NCBI GenBank assembly: GCA_035532275.1
Contig: DATKRG010000383.1
Location: forward strand, 1-64,000
Direction: 5' to 3'
DNA: 64,000 nt
From: UBA9676 sp035532275
GTDB taxonomy: Bacteria; Actinomycetota; Actinomycetes; Streptosporangiales; Streptosporangiaceae
The position numbers and the translations under genes are program-made. Shown here in pieces: positions 43,670 through 51,811 of the stretch. Position 1 is the first letter of the stretch, and each line of letters begins with the position of its first letter. The notes under the pieces were generated by a model that worked only from the letters and a program-made list of their open reading frames with translations, had not been told where the DNA came from and made no database searches.

Positions 43670-44431
43670 ATGGATGGTGCCCCGATCGACGAGCCGGTGG
43701 CGATCGGGGGCCGGCTCGACCCGGCCACGGTCATCGGGGGCTACCGGCACGGCGTCTTCGCGATGCCCGCCGGGTCCGAGGCCGAGTTGGAGGCGAACCA
43801 CTTCCTGTACGAGCCGGCGGTGGCCGTCGGCACGACCGTGGTGCTGGACTCGCCGGCGCCGGATCCGTACGCGCTGACCTGGTGGTCGCCGGACCCGCGG
43901 CCGGTCGTCCCGTACGGCCGGATGGCCAAGCCCCGCAGCCTCATGCAGCAGCTGCGCAACCGGGTGGCGTGGACGACCACCGCCGACCGGGCCTTCGAGC
44001 GGGTGCTGGCCGAGTGCCGCGCCGACCGCACGCCGCTGTGGCTGACCGACGACCTGTGCCGGTGCATGACCGCCCTCCACGAGCAGGGCTGGGCGCACAG
44101 CGTCGAGGTCTGGGACGGCGACGAGCTGATCGGCGGCGCCATCGGCGTCGGCACCGGCGCGGTCTTCTCCCTGGACACCTGTTTCCACCAGCGGGCCAAC
44201 GCCTCCAAGGTCGCGCTGCTGGACATGGAGCACCGCCTCGCCGGGTCGGGCGTGGCCCTGCTGGACGTGGAGTGGGACAGCGAGCGCAACCAGCGGCAGG
44301 GCGCCGGTCCGATGCCCCGCGGCGAGTTCCTCGCGGTGCTCGCCAGCGGGACCGGGCCGGTCCCGCTGGACGGCGGCGAGCAGGAGGCGCGCCGCCTCGG
44401 CTTCCTGCGTACGGCGGCACCGGCCCGCTAG
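43670..44431 (+). CDS. Leucyl/phenylalanyl-tRNA-protein transferase (Aat) homologue
   Basis: The 253-residue protein follows Aat closely: GGYRHGVFAMP (23-33), WWSPDPRPVV (71-80), LHEQGWAHSVEVWDGDELIGG (136-156), FHQRANASKVALL and LLDVEWDSE. The housekeeping enzyme adds Leu/Phe from tRNA to protein N-termini. At the two residues linked to catalysis in E. coli Aat (Glu156 and Gln188, as I recall) this protein appears to have Asp169 and Glu201. With its place inside the cluster this suggests a biosynthetic aminoacyl-tRNA-dependent amide synthase, as proposed for relatives in other pathways (for example fosfazinomycin FzmI). ATG 43670 is chosen since homology starts just after it; GTG 43632 is an alternative. 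Confidence 0.82.
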   Translation: MDGAPIDEPVAIGGRLDPATVIGGYRHGVFAMPAGSEAELEANHFLYEPAVAVGTTVVLDSPAPDPYALTWWSPDPRPVVPYGRMAKPRSLMQQLRNRVAWTTTADRAFERVLAECRADRTPLWLTDDLCRCMTALHEQGWAHSVEVWDGDELIGGAIGVGTGAVFSLDTCFHQRANASKVALLDMEHRLAGSGVALLDVEWDSERNQRQGAGPMPRGEFLAVLASGTGPVPLDGGEQEARRLGFLRTAAPAR

Positions 44432-44610
44432 CCGCCCGGTGCCGCCGCGTCCAGTCCCGGGTGCCCCCAAAACAGGTGAGTCCCGCATCCCCGGCGGCGT
44501 GGGCAGGATCATTGATGACCGCGACGTCCGGTCGTCTCGGGCTCGCCGGGGCAGTCCTCGCGGTCATCGTCCGCCCCCATAGGCCGCGACAACGAACGGG
44601 GCTGAGCCCA

Positions 44611-45666
44611 GTGTCGGTCAACACCACCTCTCGAACCCGAGTCGAACCGGGATCCGCCGCCGACGACGAGGACCCGGACGCCGCCGTGAACCTTCCGGAC
44701 CCGGCGCGCGCCTGGGACAGCACCGTGGTGCGGCTGCCGGTCACCGCCATCGGCGAGGCCGACTCGCCCCGGTCCGCGGGCCTGGACATGGCGCACGCGC
44801 GGGCCCTGGCCCAGATCGAGACCGACCTGCCGCCGATCGTGGTGCACCGCGCCACGATGCGGGTGATCGACGGCATGCACCGGCTGCTCGCCGCCCGGCT
44901 GCGCGGCGAGCAGGAGATCTCGGTGAAGCTGTTCGACGGCGACGACGACGAGGCGTTCCTGCTGGCCGTGCGGCTCAACGTGACGCACGGCATGCCGCTG
45001 ACGATCGCCGACCGGCGGGCCGCGGCGCTGCGGATCATCAGCACCCACCCACAGCTGTCCGACCGCTCCATCGCCGTCACCGCGGGCCTGTCCGCCAAGA
45101 CGGTCGGGGCGCTGCGCCGCGAGATCGGCAGCCCGCCGGTGACCGTCCGCATCGGCCGCGACGGCCGGTCACGGCCGCTGGACGGGGTCGCGGGGCGGCG
45201 GGCCGCGGCCGAGCTGATCGCGATCCACCCGGACGCGACGCTGCGCCGCATCGCCCATGACGCGGGCATCTCGGTCGAGACCGCGCGTAGCGTCCGGCAG
45301 CGGCTGCGGGCCGGCGAGGACCCGGTCCTGGACCGGCGCACCCGGCCCCAGCCCGCCGAGCCGGCCGCCCGGCAGATGACCGTGCGGCTGCCCGAGAGCG
45401 ATCCCTCCGACGAGCTACGCATGCTGCTGGACACGATCCGGCGCGACCCGTCGCTGCGCTACACCGACTCCGGGCGGATGCTGCTGCGCTGGCTCGGCCC
45501 GCGCGTGCTCCTGCCGGACGAGGTGCCGACGGCGCTGCGGCGGATCCCGCCGCACTGCCGACTCAACCTCGGCTCCATGGCCCGGCTGAGCGCGGCGGCC
45601 TGGATCCAGCTGGCGAGGTGGCTCGAGGACGACTACGCCGAGGGCGCCGGCGGCCAGTCGGGCTGA
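44611..45666 (+). CDS. StrR/NovG-like (ParB-domain) pathway activator
   Basis: This 351-residue protein has the ParB/sulfiredoxin-like N-terminal domain (PPIVVHRATMRVIDGMHRL, LNVTHGMPLT) and a central HTH (SDRSIAVTAGLSAKTVGALRR), followed by a second HTH-like segment (ATLRRIAHDAGISVETARSV). It is the size and plan of StrR, NovG and Bbr, cluster-specific activators. A GTG start at 44611 is set by the conserved region; the ribosome site is weak. It probably activates the cluster operons. Its target palindrome was not found by eye. Confidence 0.85.
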   Translation: MSVNTTSRTRVEPGSAADDEDPDAAVNLPDPARAWDSTVVRLPVTAIGEADSPRSAGLDMAHARALAQIETDLPPIVVHRATMRVIDGMHRLLAARLRGEQEISVKLFDGDDDEAFLLAVRLNVTHGMPLTIADRRAAALRIISTHPQLSDRSIAVTAGLSAKTVGALRREIGSPPVTVRIGRDGRSRPLDGVAGRRAAAELIAIHPDATLRRIAHDAGISVETARSVRQRLRAGEDPVLDRRTRPQPAEPAARQMTVRLPESDPSDELRMLLDTIRRDPSLRYTDSGRMLLRWLGPRVLLPDEVPTALRRIPPHCRLNLGSMARLSAAAWIQLARWLEDDYAEGAGGQSG

Positions 45667-45694
45667 CCCCGGCGCGGCCGACCGGATCCCGCTC

Positions 45695-45719
45695 CGCCGG
45701 AGCCGTCACGGCTCCGGCG
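45695..45719. terminator. Bidirectional terminator hairpin
   Basis: A perfect 11-bp stem (CGCCGGAGCCG/CGGCTCCGGCG) with a TCA loop sits between the convergent StrR-like gene (stop 45666) and the NRPS at 45781. Confidence 0.8.
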
Positions 45720-45780
45720 TCCCGTGTTCGAACCATGTCGAGGCTTCCGCCGGTCGGCGCCGCGCGCCGGCCGGCGTCGG

Positions 45781-48700
45781 TCATCCCGCTGCCGGCTCGG
45801 CCGGCCGCTCGGCCGGCCGCTCCTCCAGCCGTTCACTGAGCCCGGCGACTGTCGGCGCCTCGAACAGCGTCCGCAGCGGGACCGGCCGGCCGAGGACCTC
45901 GGCGAGCCGGGTGACGACCGCGACCGCCAGCAGCGAGTGGCCGCCCAGGTCGAAGAAGTTGTCCCGCACGCCGACCCGCGGCACGGCCAGCACCTCGGCC
46001 CAGACGGCGGCGATGCTCTCCTGCAGCGGCGTGGACGGCGGCTCGTACTCGACGGCCGCGGCCCGCTCGGCGTCCTCGTCCGGCGGCGGCAGCAGCGCCC
46101 GGCTCAGCTTCCCGCTGGGCGTGCGCGGCAGCTGCGCGACCACCTGGTACACCGCCGGCACCATGAACTCCGGCAGCCGCGAGCCGAGGAAGGCGCGCAG
46201 CCCGGCGGCGGTCGGCGGGTCGTCCGGATCGGGCACCACGTAGGCGACCAGGCGCTTGTCGCCGGGGCCGTAGCTGTGCGCGGCCACGGCGCAGTCCCGC
46301 ACCTGCGGGCTCCCGGACAGGGCCGCCTCGATCTCGGCGACCTCCACCCGGAACCCGCGGATCTTGACCTGGGTGTCCACGCGGCCGAGGAACTCCAGCT
46401 CGCCGTCGGCGTTCCAGCGGGCCCGGTCGCCGGTGCGGTACATCCGCTCGCCGGCCCGGAACGGGTCGGGCAGGAACCGCTCCGCGGTCAGCTCCGGCCG
46501 GCCCAGATAGCCGCGGGCCACCCCGACACCGCCGGAGAACAGCTCCCCGGCCACGCCCGGCGGCACCAGGCGCAGCTCCTCGTCGAGCACGTACAGCCGC
46601 AGGTTCGCGAAGGCCCGCCCGATCGGCGGCAGCGCCGGCCACTCCGCGGGGGCGCCGCGCAGCTCGTAGGCGGAGGCGAGGTGCACCTCGATCGGCCCGT
46701 ACTGGTTGTACAGCGTGCAGCCGGGCAGCCGCTCGAAGAACGTCCGGATCGCCGGGGTGGACTGGAGCTGCTCGCCGGCGGTGGTGACCGCGTGCAGCGA
46801 CGACGGCACCCGGCCGAGGCGGGTGGCCAGCTCGGCCACGCCTTGCAGGGCGACGAACGGCATGAAGATCCGCTCGACCCGGTGCGCGTCGATCACGTCG
46901 AGCAGCCGCTCGTAGTCGTACCGGACCTCCTCGGCGACCAGCACCAGCGGATCGCCGACCGTCAGCGTGGTCAGGATCTCCTGGTAGCAGACGTCGAAGC
47001 TGAGCGCGGACCACTGCAACGTGCGGCCGCGGCCGCCAGGACCCTGCGTCGCTTGCCACTGCACCTGGTTGACCAGACCCCGGTGCGGCATGGCGATGCC
47101 CTTGGGCCGGCCGGTGGAGCCGGAGGTGTAGAGCACCCAGGCGATGTTCGCCGGGTCGGTCACGCTCGGGGGGCCGTCGGCGCGGGTCGGCTCGCCGAAC
47201 TCGTCGAGGGCGAGCAACGGCACCGAGATCGGTGTCGGCTCATCGGCGTCGCCGGCGTCGCCGGTCTCGTCGCGGAGTACATCGTCGGCGGCGCCGGGGA
47301 CGATCAGCAGCCGCAGCGCGGCGTCGTCGATCATCAGCCGCCGGCGGGCGCCGGGGTAGGCCGGGTCGATCGGCACGCACGCGCCGCCGGCCTTGAGCAC
47401 GGCGACGTTTGCGATCACCATGTCCAGCGAGCGCGGTAGCGCCACGCCGACCCGGTCGTCGGGCCCGACGCCCAGCTCCCGCAGCCGCCAGGCCAGGGCG
47501 TTGGCCCGCTCGTCCAGTTGGCGGTAGGTCAGCTCACGATCACCGAAGATCAGCGCCGTGGCGTCGGGGACGGCCGCGACCCGCCGCTCGATCAGCTGGT
47601 GCAGGCACAGGTCGGCGTCGAACGGGGTGTCGGCGCCGTTCCAGGCGTCGAGCACCTCGTGACGCTGCTCGGCCGACATCAGCGGCAGCTCGTCGACGCG
47701 CGCGCCGGGCTCCTCGACCAGGCCGGCGAGCAGGTTCACCAGGTAGCCCGCCAGGCGTTCCACGGTGGTCCGGTCGAACAGCGCGGCCTGATATTCGAAG
47801 CCGATCTCGAAGCGGCCCTCCGCGGTCTCCGACCCGAAGAACATGAGGTCGAACATGACGTCGTGCTCGTCCGGCTCGATCTGGGTGACGGCCAGCCCGT
47901 CCATGTCGCGCGGCTCGTCGACCAGATACGAGAACATCACGCGGAACAGCGGCTGCACCGCGAAGTCGCGCTGCGGCTGTAGCCCGGCGACCAGGTTCTC
48001 GACCGGCACGTGCCGGTACTCCAGGGCCTCCAGGAGCCGGGCCCGGACCTGGCCGAGCAGCTCGACGAACGTGCCCCGGCCGGGCACCTCGGCTTGCACC
48101 ACGATCGTGTTGATGAAGTGGCCGATGGCGTCCGCGACCTCGCCGCGGGCCCGGCCGTCGGCGGTGATGCCGATGCTGACGTCGCTCTGCCCGCTCCATC
48201 GGTACAACAGCGTGTGGAAGGCGGTCAACAGCACCGTGAACAGCGTGACGCCCTCGCGCTCGGCCAGCCGGCGCAGCCCCTCGACCACCGCGGCCGGGAC
48301 CGGCACCGCGACGTGGGCGCCGTCCAGCTCCGCGCTCAGCGGCCGCGGGCGGTCGGTCGGCAGGTCCAGGCTCTTGGCGTCGGCGAGCCGCCGACGCCAG
48401 TACTCCTCTCCGCGCTTGGCCTCGTCGCTGGAGCGGACCTCCTGCTGCCAGAGCGCGTAGTCGGCGTACTGCAGGGCCGGCTCGGGCAGCGGGGACGGCG
48501 CCCCGGCCAGGAAGGCCGCGTACAGGGTGCGCAGCTCCTTGAACAGGATCGCGAGCGAGGGGCCGTCGATCACGAGGTGGTGCGAGCGCAGGACCAGCAT
48601 GTGCTCGGCCGGGGTGAAGCGGATCAGGTCGGCGTAGAAGTTGCGCGGCTGGTCGAGGTCGAAGCGGTGCTCGAAGTAGTCGCGGCGGCGCTCGTCGAAC

Positions 48701-49173
48701 CACCGGTCGCGCTCGGCCTCGGACCGGTCGGACACGTCGAGGAAGGTGACGCGGGACTCGCCGGGCGGGGCGACCACCTGCACGCCCTTCCCGTCCCGGA
48801 TCGGGAACCCAGTCCGCAGGATCTCGTGCCGCCGCACGATCTCGTCGATCGCCGCCCCAAGGACGGTCACGTCGAGGTCGCCGGTGATGCGGAACAACAA
48901 CGTGTACTGATACGCCGGGCCGAGCAGTCCCAGATAGCTGAGGAACCAGATGCCCTGCTGCTGCGGGGACAGCGGGACGGTGTCCGGCCGGGTCGCCGGG
49001 GCGTCGGCCGCGGCGCTCACCGCGGCGATCACCTCGTCGCGGTGCTGGCGCAGCACGGCCAGCCGCGCGGCGTCCAGCGACCCCACCGGCCGGTACCGCA
49101 GCTTGCCGTCCTGAAGCCACAGCTGGACGCCGTCTTGGCGCAGCTCGTCCAGGAAATCGGCGATCGCAATCAC
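45781..49173 (-). CDS. NRPS docking domain-C-A-T, probable proline-type substrate
   Basis: The 1130-residue protein starts with a TubC-type N-terminal docking domain (FLDELRQDGVQLWLQDGKLR, residues 7-26, and the following helix), then a condensation domain (HHLVIDG, 198-204), an adenylation domain (about 520-1000; LYTSGSTGRPKG, YGPIE, MYRTGDR, GRVDTQVKIRG, PSGKLSR) and a carrier (LGGHSL, Ser1080). By eye, the pocket reads D-V-Q-F-T-A-Q-L-A-K, close to proline codes of the DVQ(F/Y)IAHV type. That fits proline or the 4-substituted proline expected from the LmbB1/B2/A/Y-like genes. The docking domain means it accepts a chain from another protein. The C-terminus is a repetitive PAERPAEP tail. It forms an operon with MbtH 2 and the antiporter. 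Confidence 0.92.
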   Translation of the reverse strand: MIAIADFLDELRQDGVQLWLQDGKLRYRPVGSLDAARLAVLRQHRDEVIAAVSAAADAPATRPDTVPLSPQQQGIWFLSYLGLLGPAYQYTLLFRITGDLDVTVLGAAIDEIVRRHEILRTGFPIRDGKGVQVVAPPGESRVTFLDVSDRSEAERDRWFDERRRDYFEHRFDLDQPRNFYADLIRFTPAEHMLVLRSHHLVIDGPSLAILFKELRTLYAAFLAGAPSPLPEPALQYADYALWQQEVRSSDEAKRGEEYWRRRLADAKSLDLPTDRPRPLSAELDGAHVAVPVPAAVVEGLRRLAEREGVTLFTVLLTAFHTLLYRWSGQSDVSIGITADGRARGEVADAIGHFINTIVVQAEVPGRGTFVELLGQVRARLLEALEYRHVPVENLVAGLQPQRDFAVQPLFRVMFSYLVDEPRDMDGLAVTQIEPDEHDVMFDLMFFGSETAEGRFEIGFEYQAALFDRTTVERLAGYLVNLLAGLVEEPGARVDELPLMSAEQRHEVLDAWNGADTPFDADLCLHQLIERRVAAVPDATALIFGDRELTYRQLDERANALAWRLRELGVGPDDRVGVALPRSLDMVIANVAVLKAGGACVPIDPAYPGARRRLMIDDAALRLLIVPGAADDVLRDETGDAGDADEPTPISVPLLALDEFGEPTRADGPPSVTDPANIAWVLYTSGSTGRPKGIAMPHRGLVNQVQWQATQGPGGRGRTLQWSALSFDVCYQEILTTLTVGDPLVLVAEEVRYDYERLLDVIDAHRVERIFMPFVALQGVAELATRLGRVPSSLHAVTTAGEQLQSTPAIRTFFERLPGCTLYNQYGPIEVHLASAYELRGAPAEWPALPPIGRAFANLRLYVLDEELRLVPPGVAGELFSGGVGVARGYLGRPELTAERFLPDPFRAGERMYRTGDRARWNADGELEFLGRVDTQVKIRGFRVEVAEIEAALSGSPQVRDCAVAAHSYGPGDKRLVAYVVPDPDDPPTAAGLRAFLGSRLPEFMVPAVYQVVAQLPRTPSGKLSRALLPPPDEDAERAAAVEYEPPSTPLQESIAAVWAEVLAVPRVGVRDNFFDLGGHSLLAVAVVTRLAEVLGRPVPLRTLFEAPTVAGLSERLEERPAERPAEPAAG

Positions 49174-49227
49174 GGGCTGCCCCTTCTCGGCGACGTGCGG
49201 AACATACGGCTCGGGGCCCGAGGCTCG

Positions 49228-49419
49228 TCAGCGCGTGCTGAGCGGACGCAGATCGGTCCAGTGCTCCTCGACGAAGTCCAGGCACGCCTGCCGGCTGTCC
49301 TCGGCGTGCGCGACGCGCCAGCCCGCGGGCACGGCCAGGCGGCTTGGCCACAGCGAGTACTGATCCTCGTCGTTGATCAGCACCGTGAAACGGCCGTCCG
49401 GATCGTCGAACGGGTTCAT
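49228..49419 (-). CDS. mbtH: MbtH-like protein 2
   Basis: The 63-residue MbtH-family protein has NDEDQYSLWPS, VPAGW, ACLDFVEEHWTDLRPLS. It overlaps the antiporter stop (ATGA) and lies 54 bases before the C-A-T NRPS, the likely client. It is clearly different in sequence from MbtH 1. Confidence 0.94.
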   Translation of the reverse strand: MNPFDDPDGRFTVLINDEDQYSLWPSRLAVPAGWRVAHAEDSRQACLDFVEEHWTDLRPLSTR

Positions 49420-50714
49420 GACGTCGACTCCTCTCCCACCAGTGGTTGGTCGAGCGCGCGCTCGCGCGGCGCACGGTCCCGCGCCACCCGCCAAGGCGGG
49501 TAGATCACGGACAGCAGCGGGCCCGCCATCGCGGTGGTGACCAGTGCCATCAGCACCATCAGCGAGTACAGCCGCTGGTCGAGCAGGCCGATCTGGAGCC
49601 CGACCGACAGCACGATCAGCTCGGTGAGCCCGCGGGTGTTGAGCAGCACCGCGAGCACCGCGCTGTGCCGGGTCGGGACCCGGCCGAGCCGGGCCGCGCC
49701 GAACGCGCCGGCCCACTTGCCGCCGACCGCGACCAGCAGCATCAGGGCGAACAGCCCTGGCGCCCCGGCGCCCAGCGTGGACAGGTTGACGGCCAGCCCC
49801 GCGACCACGAAGAAGGCGGGCAGCAGCACTATCCGGTTGATCCGCTCGACCCACGGCAGCACCCGCTCCCGCAAGGCGGCCGCGCCGGACCGGGGCAGCG
49901 CCGTGCCGAGCAGGAACGAGCCGAAGATGAGGTGCAGCCCCATCCAGGCGGTCGCCTGGGCCGACAGCCACAGCGCGCCGCCGAGCACGGCGACCGTGGC
50001 GACGCCGAGTCCGACGGCGACACCGGTGCCGCGGTCCCGGGCCGCCGGCCGGCCGACGGCGAACCGGGTCAGCACCGGCCGCACCACGCCGAGCAGCAGC
50101 GCCACGAACGGCAACACGAGCAGCACCCGCCACGGCATCCCGCTCCCGTGCGAGAAGGCGACCAGCATCGCGAGCGACGACCAGGCGAGCGCGTCGCCGA
50201 TGGCCGCGGCGCCCAGCGACAGGTCCCCGATGGGCGTGTCGATGAGGCCCCGGTCGGTCAGGATCCGGGCCAGCACGGGGAAGGCGGTCACTGACATCGC
50301 GGTGCCGACGAACAGACAGAACAGGACCGCGGAGTGGCCGGGCCGCTCGCCCACGATCCCGACCGCGAGCAGGACGCCGAGCCCGAACGGCACGGCCGTC
50401 GAGCCGAGCGACACCGTCAGCGCGATCCGGCCCTGCCCCCGCAGGTTGCTGTCGTTCAGGTGCAGCCCGACCAGGAACATGAAGACGCAGACGCCGACGT
50501 TGGCCGCGGTGGTCAGCCCCGGGCGGATGTCGGCCGGGAACAGCGCGCGGGTGAGGCCGCCGTGGAACAGGGTCGGGCCGAGCAGGATGCCGCCGGTGAT
50601 CTCGCCGATCACCGCGGGCTGGCCGAACCGCCGGCACACGAGCCCGAGCACCTGGGCGACGGCGATGATCTCGACGAGCGCGAGAAGCAGCCGTGCGAAG
50701 TCACCAGTGATCAC
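49416..50714 (-). CDS. Cation/proton antiporter (CPA2 family)
   Basis: This 432-residue membrane protein has about 12 hydrophobic helices. Recognisable parts are VIGEITGGILLGPTLF near the N-terminus, FMFLVGLHLN, SLGAAAIGDALAWSSLAML and LLNTRGLTELIVLSVGLQIG, all typical of KefB/NhaS3-like CPA2 exchangers. No C-terminal NAD-binding (RCK) domain is present. It is the first gene of the operon with MbtH 2 and an NRPS. Such antiporters recur in antibiotic clusters and may support export or self-protection. Confidence 0.9.
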   Translation of the reverse strand: MITGDFARLLLALVEIIAVAQVLGLVCRRFGQPAVIGEITGGILLGPTLFHGGLTRALFPADIRPGLTTAANVGVCVFMFLVGLHLNDSNLRGQGRIALTVSLGSTAVPFGLGVLLAVGIVGERPGHSAVLFCLFVGTAMSVTAFPVLARILTDRGLIDTPIGDLSLGAAAIGDALAWSSLAMLVAFSHGSGMPWRVLLVLPFVALLLGVVRPVLTRFAVGRPAARDRGTGVAVGLGVATVAVLGGALWLSAQATAWMGLHLIFGSFLLGTALPRSGAAALRERVLPWVERINRIVLLPAFFVVAGLAVNLSTLGAGAPGLFALMLLVAVGGKWAGAFGAARLGRVPTRHSAVLAVLLNTRGLTELIVLSVGLQIGLLDQRLYSLMVLMALVTTAMAGPLLSVIYPPWRVARDRAPRERALDQPLVGEESTS

Positions 50715-51138
50715 TGTCCACTCCCGATGTCACGGCGCGGCCGTACTCGGGCCGGTTTCGCGGCGCGGGGCGGCCTCGCGTCGTCCGGTCGAATGTACGC
50801 AGCGCGGGCCCCACCAGCGCAGTCACATGAACCGGCGACGCCGCCCCACCGACTCGACGGCGGGAGTTGTCCTGACAGCTAGTGTCCCTCGCCCGAAATT
50901 ACCTAACATGTCCCCGATTAGCGCGACCTGCGAGGAAGGTTAGGGCCACCAATGATGGGCCAGGAGCCCGTAGCCACGTGAATCAATCAACTGACATTCC
51001 GATCGGTGTGCTGGGGGACACCGTTCCCGGAGCTTGTCGGCATCTGGAGCCGCCCGGACCCGGTCCGGCTCCGCCGCCGGGACCATGTTCGGACGCTGAA
51101 TACCTGACGCTGAATACCTCTAACAAGGGGGTGGTGCC
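50715..51138. promoter_or_regulatory. Divergent regulatory region, antiporter/NRPS operon and LuxR gene
   Basis: This 424-base stretch has no convincing gene. It separates the minus-strand antiporter operon from the LuxR-type regulator and must hold promoters for both. The part at 50895-50925 (AAATTACCTAACATG) is AT-rich against its surroundings. A 14-bp tandem repeat (51092-51119) lies just before the LuxR start. Confidence 0.5.
51092..51119. repeat. 14-bp tandem repeat before the LuxR-type gene
   Basis: GACGCTGAATACCT occurs twice head to tail, ending 19 bases before the GTG start. It overlaps the place where a -10 element or a regulator site would be expected. Confidence 0.9.
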
Positions 51139-51798
51139 GTGCTCCGCGCGGATGTGTTGATCAGCTGCCCGGTCTACCTAGTCGGACTCGTCCAGGTCCT
51201 CAACGACGCCGGGATCACCGTCGTCGCGACCCGGACGTCGTCGACGGAGGAACTGTCCTGGCTCGCCGACGCGGCCGTGTTCGACGCCGACGCCCTGCCC
51301 GCGGAGGACGAACTGGACTACGTCACCGAGATGGCCAGGTGCACGCCGGTCCTCGTGCTGGCCGACAAGTGGTCGCTCCCCGCCGACGAGTACATCCGGG
51401 CCGGCGCCAACGGCGTGATCCGCCGCGAGGAGAGCGTGGAGAACCTCGTCGAGGCGCTCCGCATGGTGACGATCGGCGCCCAGGTCATCCCGCAAGGCGA
51501 GGCCGCTCCCCCATCGACGGAGCGCGCAGACTCGTTAGGCCCCAACCTGTCCGAACGCGAGGAGCAGGTGCTCAGCCAGATCGCGCACGGACTGACCCAC
51601 GGCCAGATAGCCACCCGCCTCGGCATCAGCCCCCACACGGTCGACACCTACGTCAAGCGCATACGCGCCAAGCTCGGCGTCGGCAACAAGGCGGAGCTGA
51701 CCCGCGCCGCCCTGCTGGGCCGCATGGTCACCGCCACCCCGGAGCCGGCCGTCGCGCCCCGCCGACAGCAGCTGGACCCGCGCCCGCGGACCGTCTGA
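51139..51798 (+). CDS. LuxR/NarL-type regulator with atypical receiver domain
   Basis: The 219-residue protein has a receiver-like N-terminal domain (1-115) and a LuxR HTH (LSEREEQVLSQIAHGLTHGQ, then GISPHTVDTYVKRIRAKLG, about 136-180). The receiver lacks the usual acidic pair near the first strand (VLISCPVYLV), and the conserved Lys region reads GVIRREES. Phosphorylation is therefore doubtful, and it may be an orphan regulator. The GTG start follows AAGGGGG. No sensor kinase is next to it. It probably controls the cluster or the divergent antiporter operon. Confidence 0.88.
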   Translation: MLRADVLISCPVYLVGLVQVLNDAGITVVATRTSSTEELSWLADAAVFDADALPAEDELDYVTEMARCTPVLVLADKWSLPADEYIRAGANGVIRREESVENLVEALRMVTIGAQVIPQGEAAPPSTERADSLGPNLSEREEQVLSQIAHGLTHGQIATRLGISPHTVDTYVKRIRAKLGVGNKAELTRAALLGRMVTATPEPAVAPRRQQLDPRPRTV

Positions 51799-51811
51799 GG
51801 CAAGGCGACTC

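Noticed and set aside
43670..44431. Housekeeping N-degron pathway transferase
   Set aside because: No clpS or other N-degron gene is near, the gene sits inside a biosynthetic cluster, and the catalytic positions appear changed.
44611..45666. Plasmid or chromosome partition protein ParB, hinting at a replicon origin
   Set aside because: The length, double HTH and lack of a parA partner match StrR/NovG-type pathway activators; no iterons or origin features were seen.
50882..51160. A plus-strand frame of about 90 codons before the LuxR-type gene
   Set aside because: It has no ribosome site, runs through the promoter repeats and overlaps the LuxR start in another frame.
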